5,243 bases of DNA from an uncultured Pseudomonadota bacterium (GTDB lineage Bacteria > Myxococcota_A > UBA9042 > CAIXZC01), in assembly GCA_937884235.1 (NCBI GenBank), contig CALGBT010000068.1, forward strand, positions 1-5,243, written 5' to 3'. The notes under the pieces were generated by a model. It was not told the DNA's origin and made no database searches. It was given only the letters and a program-made list of their open reading frames with translations. Shown here piece after piece: positions 1-5,243 of the stretch. Made by a program: the position numbers and the translations under genes. Every line of letters begins with the position of its first letter. Within the stretch, counting starts at the first letter, position 1.

Positions 1-1369
1 CCGGCATGCCGTCGGAGCCGGTCCAGTTTCCCCAGACGACGTCCCAGCCCTTCCTGTAGTCCTCGGCCAGCGTCTCGAGAGCACTGTCGTGCGCCAGCCA
101 GTCGTCGCCGTCCAGCATGACCACGACTTCGTCATCGCCCACGATCTCACGCACCGCCTCCACGACGTTGCGGGTCTTGTAGCGCCGCTCTTTGTGGCGG
201 ACCACTGTAAGGCGGTCTGAAATCCCCAACTCGGCGGCCACCCGCTCTACTTCGTCCGCAGTGCCATCGGTGGATGCGTCATCGACGAAGACGACACGCC
301 AATCAACCCTGGTTTGCGATGCCACTGAATCTAGGCACCTTCCGACGAACGGCGCTGCATCGTGCGCAGTGATGACGAGGGTGGGTATGCTAACTGAGTC
401 AACCTCTGCTACCGCGTGTGGTGAACCTCCAGGGTCATGCTCACTTCGTCCTCGTTTGGAGTCAATCTTGGATGGAACTGGTATCCCGTTGGCGCCCAGA
501 ATGTTAAGTGCGTCCTGGCCGTGGTACACCACAGAGTACTGGAATTGATCCCATCGCCAGAGGTTCCCCTCCGTGGATTTGACGTCCACCGCAAATGCGA
601 AGACTGACTCCAATTGGACAACTTGCATCCTCAGCACACCCGTTGCCTGCACCCGCTCAAGAGATTGCCGGTCCAATCCCGAATTCAACGGTGATAGCGG
701 ATCCCACAACTTCCAGTCTACCGCGTCGAGAAGGTCCTTTCGGAATATCCTGCCTGCCCCAATGGGTTCTCCCTCCCGCTCCCCCTTGTAGCCTGGCCAG
801 TAGCCCAGACGAACAGGCGGCGTTGAGTCGAAGAACCACAGATCGGTAAGACCAAAGAGGTTGCAGGTCGCCATGGCTTTTGCCGCAGCCAGAACGTAGC
901 TATCGGAAACGAAGTCGTCTGAGCCGACAATCATCACGGCATCCGGGTTCTTGTTTTGGCACGCAGAAGAAGCGGCATTCCATTTGTTGGTGAGAGGGTA
1001 GTTGGGCGCTTCGACATAGTCCCATCCGTGTGCCATCGCCATCTGCCGAGTGACTTCACCTTCCGAGCCCACGGCGAGGAGATGAACCGCCAGCGAGTCG
1101 CTGAGTCTACCCTTTAGTTCCTCGTACCACCGCAGGAGCAACTGGCTGAGATAGGGGCGGCGCCACACCGCCGTGACTATTGCCAACCGAAATGATCTCA
1201 GGCAAGCCGTCGTACTTCCTTCAAACACTGCTGAGGCCACCGAGGTTGCTTCCTGACGACGAGATGCCCTCCTATTGGCAAAAGTACGGCCAACACCCCG
1301 CCCTTCGCTCTCACTTGAGCGACCCTCAACGTGGCCTGCCCTAAAAGCGTTTGCGCGTAATACAAGCAT
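1..1369 (-). CDS. Tandem-domain family 2-type glycosyltransferase, C-terminus cut by window edge
   Basis: A frame open from 1369 to the left edge gives 456 residues with no stop. It holds two GT-A-like domains. The first (residues about 61-290) starts with a hydrophobic strand LAIVTAVWRRPYL and carries NKWNA (128-132), a DxD-like GSDDF (149-153), GAGR (204-207) and VDVKS (261-265). The second (about 328 onward) is a clear family 2 domain: TLVITAHDAAPFVG, VDDASTDGT with D363/D364, and the metal/nucleotide-sugar motif LDGDDW (D420, D422, D423). Family members transfer sugars from activated nucleotide donors in the cytoplasm; donor and acceptor cannot be told here. Start: ATG at 1369 has GGAG 9 bases upstream, and an in-frame TAA lies 6 bases before it. 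The first 60 or so residues are Arg/Ser-rich and unlike the rest, so GTG at 1240 or 1228 may be the true start. It lies 81 bases after the radical SAM gene. The glycosyltransferase assignment is strong; the role is not known. Confidence 0.88.
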   Translation of the reverse strand, partial: MLVLRANAFRAGHVEGRSSESEGRGVGRTFANRRASRRQEATSVASAVFEGSTTACLRSFRLAIVTAVWRRPYLSQLLLRWYEELKGRLSDSLAVHLLAVGSEGEVTRQMAMAHGWDYVEAPNYPLTNKWNAASSACQNKNPDAVMIVGSDDFVSDSYVLAAAKAMATCNLFGLTDLWFFDSTPPVRLGYWPGYKGEREGEPIGAGRIFRKDLLDAVDWKLWDPLSPLNSGLDRQSLERVQATGVLRMQVVQLESVFAFAVDVKSTEGNLWRWDQFQYSVVYHGQDALNILGANGIPVPSKIDSKRGRSEHDPGGSPHAVAEVDSVSIPTLVITAHDAAPFVGRCLDSVASQTRVDWRVVFVDDASTDGTADEVERVAAELGISDRLTVVRHKERRYKTRNVVEAVREIVGDDEVVVMLDGDDWLAHDSALETLAEDYRKGWDVVWGNWTGSDGMP

Positions 1370-1450
1370 TGGCAATTACTCCGATTCAACGTCTACTGGG
1401 GTAGCCCAGTGGAACGACGCTCCGGTATCGTCCGGGACCCCAACCTAGTC
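1370..1450 (-). other. Intergenic gap with a small hairpin
   Basis: This 81-base gap separates the radical SAM stop from the glycosyltransferase start. It contains a perfect 6-bp inverted repeat, ACTGGG and CCCAGT (1395-1400 and 1405-1410), around a 4-base loop. No U-rich tract follows in the minus-strand transcript, so it does not look like an intrinsic terminator. It could be an RNA-processing or attenuating structure, or chance. No small ORF or convincing promoter was seen here. Confidence 0.4.
1379..1382 (-). promoter_or_regulatory. Candidate ribosome binding site of the glycosyltransferase gene
   Basis: GGAG on the minus strand, 9 bases before ATG 1369. It supports the long start, but AGGA about 10 bases before GTG 1240 is a competing site, so the start is not settled. 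Confidence 0.4.
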
Positions 1451-2188
1451 TCACAGACTCATCTTGCATCTTATGGGGTTCCGGCACGGCTGGACGGCCG
1501 CTACCTTCCTATTTGACAGACATGCCTTGCAGACATCGCGGTCATGTCGTCGGTCAAAGTCCAGCGATTTCATGTAGCCTGGACGAATTTCCGCACTTGA
1601 TGAGCTGGCATGCCCACATTGCCTTGGCAATCTGGCTGCAACCGCCTCCTGCCCAGTGCAGAGATGGACCGCATCACGCGAGACACTTAGAGACTTGCAC
1701 GTGCAATCTGCAGGCAAAGAACCCTCCATTGGGACGTGTGGAGGGACAACGAACGGTCTTTCAACGCACTGCACACGTGCTCCGAATTGGTTCTTGAGAG
1801 TCAGATAGGACTGGCGATTCCATTCGTGCAGGGAAACTCTCACGCAGTCAACCGCCCCGACGATGGCGGCAAGGATATCGCGGGACAAGAGTGCTACTGC
1901 CAGCGCGTTCGTATACAGCGTGATCCCCCTAGTCAGCCCAGACTTCCTGAGGAGGTAGATCCCTTGTTCCAGCGATGGCCATATCAGTGGTTCCCCCCCA
2001 CTCAGAACCACCTTATCGAACCTGTACCCTGAGACCAGTGACGCCTCAATGAATCGCTCGAACTCTTGCATACTCATGTCATAGGGATTCGCTTTCATCC
2101 ACTCACGAAGTCCACATAGGTCGCACCATGCATTGCACCGCGTAGTGACCTTAATGGACACAACCTTCGACACCTCGTTACCCGACAT
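1451..2188 (-). CDS. Short radical SAM protein with cysteine-bearing C-terminus (possible peptide/protein maturase)
   Basis: A protein of 245 residues from ATG 2188. The N-terminal half shows the radical SAM core: KVTTRCNAWCDLC supplies the CxxxCxxC [4Fe-4S] ligands C18, C22 and C25, and VLSGGEP (61-67) is the SAM-binding GGE motif after the second strand. TLYTNA (90-95) and CVRVSLH (115-121) fit the next barrel strands. The C-terminal part has C162, C164, C177, C191, C220 and C223 (VCKAC), with C235 and C241 near the end. This resembles a shortened SPASM/twitch region that could hold an auxiliary cluster; that reading is an inference. Family members cleave SAM to a 5'-deoxyadenosyl radical and often modify peptides or proteins. 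Start: ATG 2188 has AGGTGA 5 bases upstream; GTG 2197, 9 bases earlier and in frame, overlaps that site and lacks a better one. It starts 28 bases after the lipoprotein stop, so the two are probably cotranscribed. The substrate is unknown; the neighbouring cysteine-rich protein is a candidate. Confidence 0.88.
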   Translation of the reverse strand: MSGNEVSKVVSIKVTTRCNAWCDLCGLREWMKANPYDMSMQEFERFIEASLVSGYRFDKVVLSGGEPLIWPSLEQGIYLLRKSGLTRGITLYTNALAVALLSRDILAAIVGAVDCVRVSLHEWNRQSYLTLKNQFGARVQCVERPFVVPPHVPMEGSLPADCTCKSLSVSRDAVHLCTGQEAVAARLPRQCGHASSSSAEIRPGYMKSLDFDRRHDRDVCKACLSNRKVAAVQPCRNPIRCKMSL

Positions 2189-2193
2189 TTCGC

Positions 2194-2199
2194 TCACCT
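2194..2199 (-). promoter_or_regulatory. Ribosome binding site that favours ATG 2188 for the radical SAM gene
   Basis: AGGTGA on the minus strand ends 5 bases before ATG 2188. It includes the alternative GTG start at 2197 within itself, which argues for the shorter protein. Confidence 0.6.
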
Positions 2200-2216
2200 A
2201 CCAAAAGAAGGGCAAT

Positions 2217-4436
2217 CTAGATTTCGCAGTCCGAACTGCAGCCATCCCCGTTCACCACGTTTCCATCGTCGCACTCTTCCCAGATCGCCACCTCGCCATC
2301 GCCGCAAACAACAGCATCATTACTCTCCCCATAGCAGTCGTCATCCGTCAGCGAAGCTCCAGCAGCGAGTAGCAGGTCATAGGCATTTGCAGTGGCATCC
2401 TCTGTAACGTCGCCTTCTTCCGCGTCGAAATGCCACAGCGCAACAGTATCTGGGTCAACCCCGTGCCTCCTGAGAGGGACAAAGTCCCCCTCATAGCGTG
2501 CAACCTTCGATATGCGGATTTCATCGACATTCCCGCGCGGGGAGATATGGTCGGTGGGAGCAGCTATGTCGCCGACGCACGTTATGCCGGATGCGTTGTG
2601 TGGATCTTCACTAGCCGTTCCCGTCCCAGAGAGATGCCCATTCACGAAAATGGAGTGCTTTCCCTCCTCAGACCGCACGTAGGCAACATGATACCATACG
2701 TGCAACTCAATCAGAGCCTTGGATACAACCAGGTGGTCAACGTCCAGCGCATCCTCGTACTTGGCTCTAAACCGAAACCCGGCAGGTATTCCATCCTGCG
2801 CATCCATCCACCGTGCATAGATCGTCTGCGTGAAAGAGGCTGCACCGTCTGCAGGGAACTTCGTTGTTCGACCAACGATGTGGGCCGCACCTTGTTGAGG
2901 AGGGTATTTGTCGAAGCGCACCCACGTTTCTACAGTCCAACTGGCCTGCGACGGAGTGGCGACGACTGTGCAGGCAACAGCGTGGTCTTCAGTAAGGTCG
3001 AGTTGGGCCGTCGCCATGCACTGCTCACACCCATCACACAGCACATCATTCCCATCGTCACACTCCTCACCCTCCTGCTTGATGCCATCCCCGCAGAACT
3101 CCTTCACGCACTCGCCATCCAGGCACCCGTTGTCATTGTTGGCGCAGTTGTCCCCGGGGAGCCAGGAGGCGCCGAGGTCGTCGCACTGGACGATGGTGGT
3201 GCCGTCGCAGGAGAGGGCTTCGGGGGTGCAGACCTGGTCCTGGCAGGACGCGGTGTCACCGTTTTCGCCGCAATACTGGTTCTCGCCGCAATTTTGCGCC
3301 AGGTTGGTAGCGGTGCCGTTGGCATCGCACTCCATGAGCGCCTTGCCATCGCAGTAGAGGGCGGCCGGTGTGCAGACCAGTTCGTAGCACCCACCGGCAA
3401 CGCAGACCAGGTCGCCGCAATCGGTCTTCGACTGGATGGCACTGCCCTTGCTATTGCAAATGGTCACCTTGTTCTCTTCACAAAAGGTTGATGAGGGGTC
3501 GCAGATCTGGTCGTGGCAGGTGCCAGAATCGCAGTACTCTTTGGCGGGGCAGGCCGCACTGGTGAAGCTCATGCCGTCGGCCGCGCAAGCCGCCGCGGTG
3601 AAACCGTCGATGCAGAAAGTCTCGTTAGCAGGGCAGACTGAATCAGAGCAGGAGCCGTCGTAGCAGTTGAGGTCCTGGGCCTTGCAGTCCTCCTCGGCTG
3701 TCACTGCCGAGCCGAGGCTATCGCACGTCTTGGCAATACCATTGTCGCAGTAGGACTCGCCGGGAGGACAGACATTGTCGTGGCAGGCAGCCTCAAGGCA
3801 GTGCTGGTTCACACCGCAGACTTCTTTTACGTTCCAAGCGGAGCCATCGCCCGCGCAAGCCTCCACCGACCCCCCCACGCACGTGGCCTCACCTGCCACA
3901 CATTCGTCAGCTAGGCAGTAGCCGCCCAGGCAGTACTCCTCGGCAGGGCATTCTTCCGGACCAAGGCATTGGACGCAGAGTCCCAGTTCCTTGTCACAGA
4001 CCATCTCCAGATACTTGCAGTCCTTGTCCGATTCGCATGCGATGGGCTTGTGGCACTCGTGGTCCGCGCCGCAACTCGTGCCCTCGGGACAGTCCTCGTC
4101 GCCGACACAGATTACACACTCGCCGCTGGGCTTGTCACAGACCAGGTTGGAGAGACAGTCGAGGCTGGATTGGCATGGGGCCGGGACGCACTGGCCTTCT
4201 GCGCTGCATACTTCCTTGATCATTTCGCACTGGCCACACTGGCCCCCGCATCCATCGGGACCGCAAACCCGGTCACCGCATTCGGGCGAGCACACCTCGC
4301 CGCGATCGGCCTGGTCTTCCACCCTGGGGGCATCCGTGGCGGCATCCTGGACGAGCTTGCCGCTGTTGCCGTTGGAGCAGGCTAAGCAGACGATGGCGGT
4401 GAGCGCCGGCAATATGGCGATGATATGAGTCCTCAT
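2217..4436 (-). CDS. Cysteine-rich multidomain surface lipoprotein (tandem Cys repeats, DUF4215-like repeats, LamG-like domain)
   Basis: A protein of 739 residues with about 74 cysteines. Residues 1-20 form a lipoprotein-type signal (hydrophobic IIAILPALTAIVCLAC, probable lipid-bearing C20), followed by a polar linker. Then come a CGPDGCGGQCGQC motif (58-70) and four short repeats of about 23 residues (88-179, Cys roughly every 6 residues). Next are six repeats of 43-48 residues beginning at C179, C223, C268, C312, C355 and C403. A DUF4215-like repeat (448-473, ECDDGN) precedes a LamG-like concanavalin fold (about 478-695: WTVETWVRF, WYHVAYVR, SIFVNGHLSGT, VDEIRISKVARY, ALWHFD). A second ECDDGN repeat (711-737) ends the protein, with no C-terminal sorting signal. 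Expected location: outer envelope, disulfide-bonded; LamG-like domains commonly bind glycans or other ligands. Start: ATG 4436 has GGAGG 6 bases upstream and begins the signal peptide; the frame stays open upstream to 4637, but that part overlaps the regulator gene and lacks a signal. The precise function is unknown. Confidence 0.92.
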   Translation of the reverse strand: MRTHIIAILPALTAIVCLACSNGNSGKLVQDAATDAPRVEDQADRGEVCSPECGDRVCGPDGCGGQCGQCEMIKEVCSAEGQCVPAPCQSSLDCLSNLVCDKPSGECVICVGDEDCPEGTSCGADHECHKPIACESDKDCKYLEMVCDKELGLCVQCLGPEECPAEEYCLGGYCLADECVAGEATCVGGSVEACAGDGSAWNVKEVCGVNQHCLEAACHDNVCPPGESYCDNGIAKTCDSLGSAVTAEEDCKAQDLNCYDGSCSDSVCPANETFCIDGFTAAACAADGMSFTSAACPAKEYCDSGTCHDQICDPSSTFCEENKVTICNSKGSAIQSKTDCGDLVCVAGGCYELVCTPAALYCDGKALMECDANGTATNLAQNCGENQYCGENGDTASCQDQVCTPEALSCDGTTIVQCDDLGASWLPGDNCANNDNGCLDGECVKEFCGDGIKQEGEECDDGNDVLCDGCEQCMATAQLDLTEDHAVACTVVATPSQASWTVETWVRFDKYPPQQGAAHIVGRTTKFPADGAASFTQTIYARWMDAQDGIPAGFRFRAKYEDALDVDHLVVSKALIELHVWYHVAYVRSEEGKHSIFVNGHLSGTGTASEDPHNASGITCVGDIAAPTDHISPRGNVDEIRISKVARYEGDFVPLRRHGVDPDTVALWHFDAEEGDVTEDATANAYDLLLAAGASLTDDDCYGESNDAVVCGDGEVAIWEECDDGNVVNGDGCSSDCEI
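3108..3902 (-). repeat. Six tandem six-cysteine repeats within the lipoprotein
   Basis: Residues 179-443 hold six units starting at C179, C223, C268, C312, C355 and C403. In every unit the cysteines fall at +0, +7, +15 or +16, +28, +33 to +35, and +38 to +43. A loose consensus is C-x6-C-D-G-x5-C-x-x-x-G-x(8)-C-x(4-6)-C-x(4-8)-C. The units differ in sequence, so this is an old protein-level repeat and not a recent DNA duplication. Even numbers of cysteines per unit suggest three disulfides each. Confidence 0.85.
3900..4175 (-). repeat. Four shorter cysteine repeats within the lipoprotein
   Basis: Residues 88-179 hold about four units near 23 residues long, starting at C88, C110, C134 and C157. 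Each has a C-x5-C-x5-6-C-x4-6-C pattern, usually with an acidic residue before the second cysteine (LDC, EDC, KDC, EEC). The spacing differs from the longer repeats that follow, so these are a separate repeat class. Confidence 0.65.
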
Positions 4437-4442
4437 GTGCAG

Positions 4443-4447
4443 CCTCC
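4443..4447 (-). promoter_or_regulatory. Strong ribosome binding site of the lipoprotein gene
   Basis: GGAGG on the minus strand lies 6 bases before ATG 4436. It fixes the start at the signal peptide and rules against the longer reading from 4637. It sits in the 65-base gap after the regulator stop codon. Confidence 0.8.
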
Positions 4448-4501
4448 ACTGATGAATGATTCCAGCATTATTGTCGCTCTGGCCCCTGTGGATTGCAAAT
4501 G

Positions 4502-5167
4502 TCATGTGGTCTCTGCCATGGTGAGGTCGAGCCAGCCTCGTTGTACGCCGGCCAATACTGCGCCAGTCGGGGTACGTGTGCCCAGTTTGTCCATGAGGTT
4601 TCTGCGATACGTACGCACTGTCTTTTCGCTGATGCACAATTCGTCGGCAATTTGTGCGAGGTCACGGTCCGCGGCCATGCCACGAAGCACCTCCTGCTCC
4701 CGGCGGCTCAGGGGCTTGCCCTGCGGACGGCCGTGAAAGAGCCGCCGGTGCGCCAGGGCGCGGCAGCAACAGGGACAGGCATAGGCCAATCCCGCCTGGA
4801 GCGACCTGACCGCTTCTACCACATGATGCACCTCGCATTGCCAGCAGATCATCACGGACAACTCCTCGTCCCGGGTCTCGTCGAGGAGTTCCCGGGTCGG
4901 TCGGACCAAGAGGGCAGCCAGAGCCAAAGCCGGATGCCTTTGGCGCAGTCTTCTCAGCGTCCTTGGCCGGCTGGCCTCGTCCAGTCCCACCTGCACAATC
5001 GCCAACTCCGCATCGTGGTTGTTGAGCCACTGCAGGGCACTCGGCCGATCGCCCTGCGGCAACAAGCAGTCTACCCCGGCTATGGACAGCGCAGATGCGA
5101 TGCCCGCGTAGACGAGGGGAGACTCAACGGCCACTACGGCATTGCGACTCCTTCTGGCGCCGGTCAA
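4502..5167 (-). CDS. LuxR/NarL-type transcription regulator with degenerate receiver and cysteine cluster
   Basis: A protein of 221 residues. The C-terminal part (about 150-213) is a standard LuxR-type helix-turn-helix: PLSRREQEVLRGMA, then IADELCISEKTVRTYRRNLMDKLG with the recognition helix near 180-195. Residues 9-128 resemble a NarL-type receiver in layout (VVAVESPLVYAGI, LAIVQVGLD, LRRLRQRHP). The acidic pair usually reading DD is V14/E15, and the phospho-acceptor Asp aligns with Q59. Normal phosphorelay control is therefore unlikely. Cysteines C108 and C111 (CWQC) and C131, C133, C134 and C135 (CPCCC) sit at the end of the receiver and in the linker, a possible metal or redox site (inference). 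Start: TTG 5167 has GGGGGAAG 6 bases upstream, and an in-frame TAG at 5183-5185 blocks longer forms. It is the first gene of the cluster, 65 bases before the lipoprotein gene, and probably controls it. No sensor kinase is visible in the window. Confidence 0.9.
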   Translation of the reverse strand: MTGARRSRNAVVAVESPLVYAGIASALSIAGVDCLLPQGDRPSALQWLNNHDAELAIVQVGLDEASRPRTLRRLRQRHPALALAALLVRPTRELLDETRDEELSVMICWQCEVHHVVEAVRSLQAGLAYACPCCCRALAHRRLFHGRPQGKPLSRREQEVLRGMAADRDLAQIADELCISEKTVRTYRRNLMDKLGTRTPTGAVLAGVQRGWLDLTMAETT

Positions 5168-5173
5168 CTTTCG

Positions 5174-5181
5174 CTTCCCCC
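5174..5181 (-). promoter_or_regulatory. Ribosome binding site of the regulator gene, supporting the TTG start
   Basis: GGGGGAAG on the minus strand ends 6 bases before TTG 5167. No in-frame ATG or GTG lies between it and the in-frame TAG just upstream; the next in-frame GTG (5134) would cut into the first receiver strand. Confidence 0.5.
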
Positions 5182-5202
5182 ACTAGTGTCCGATTCGAAC
5201 AC

Positions 5203-5232
5203 ATCATATTCAGATTGGTCTTCTATCGTCGA
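5203..5232 (-). promoter_or_regulatory. Weak candidate sigma70-type promoter for the regulator and operon
   Basis: TATGAT (5208-5203) matches five of six bases of the -10 consensus. TCGACG (5232-5227), 18 bases upstream, matches four of six of the -35 consensus. It lies about 36 bases before TTG 5167. Such matches occur by chance, and promoter rules for this lineage are uncertain. Confidence 0.25.
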
Positions 5233-5243
5233 GTGTGCACATT

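Noticed and set aside
192..548. A 118-codon plus-strand open frame
   Set aside because: It is antisense to the glycosyltransferase domains, which show conserved motifs, and has no family features of its own.
1395..1410. Hairpin after the radical SAM gene as an intrinsic terminator
   Set aside because: The stem is only 6 bp and no U-tract follows in the minus-strand transcript.
2430..3491. A 353-codon open frame on the plus strand
   Set aside because: It lies fully antisense to the lipoprotein gene, whose domains and repeats are clear. Its translation has no recognisable domain and reads as the opposite-strand image of Cys- and Asp-rich codons.
3108..3902. Direct DNA repeat or recent tandem duplication, suggested by recurring GTCGCAGTA-like words
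   Set aside because: The similarity is limited to short words around cysteine codons; the units have diverged at the DNA level and are repeats of protein pattern only.
4465..4501. TTGCAA and AATAAT as an internal promoter for the lipoprotein gene
   Set aside because: The two elements are 20 bases apart, longer than sigma70 promoters normally tolerate, and the -35 match is weak.
4437..4637. Extension of the lipoprotein frame upstream to 4637
   Set aside because: The extra 67 residues overlap the end of the regulator gene, put polar sequence before a clear signal peptide, and ignore the GGAGG site placed 6 bases before ATG 4436.

Overview
The window carries four genes, all read from the minus strand, so transcription runs from the right end to the left. 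In order they are: a LuxR/NarL-type transcription regulator with a degenerate receiver domain (5167 to 4502); a 739-residue, cysteine-rich, multidomain lipoprotein (4436 to 2217); a short radical SAM protein (2188 to 1451); and a protein with two glycosyltransferase domains that runs off the left edge (1369 to 1). Gaps are 65, 28 and 81 bases, and no convincing terminator was found between genes, so a single operon is likely.

The organism is probably a member of the Myxococcota or a related former deltaproteobacterial lineage. This is inferred from the lipoprotein, which combines a CGPDGCGGxCGxC motif, two ECDDGN-type 'Myxococcus cysteine-rich' (DUF4215-like) repeats, tandem disulfide-type repeats and a LamG-like domain. 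That architecture is typical of surface proteins from this group. The base composition looks moderately GC-rich, below that of classical Myxococcus. No marker gene fixes the taxonomy.

Region by region: 5168-5243 holds the ribosome binding site and a weak candidate promoter for the regulator. 4502-5167 is the regulator, in which the phospho-acceptor Asp is replaced and a cluster of cysteines appears instead. 4437-4501 holds a strong ribosome binding site. 2217-4436 encodes an exported protein with about 74 cysteines, including six tandem units with a nearly fixed six-cysteine spacing. 1451-2188 encodes a radical SAM enzyme with a CxxxCxxC cluster motif, GGEP and a cysteine-bearing C-terminus. 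1370-1450 is a short gap with a small hairpin. 1-1369 encodes the tandem glycosyltransferase.

Working hypothesis (inference): a surface-protein locus in which a cysteine-rich lipoprotein is co-expressed with two potential modifying enzymes, a radical SAM maturase and a glycosyltransferase, under a regulator that may sense redox state or metal through cysteines rather than phosphorylation. No substrate relationship is shown by the sequence itself.
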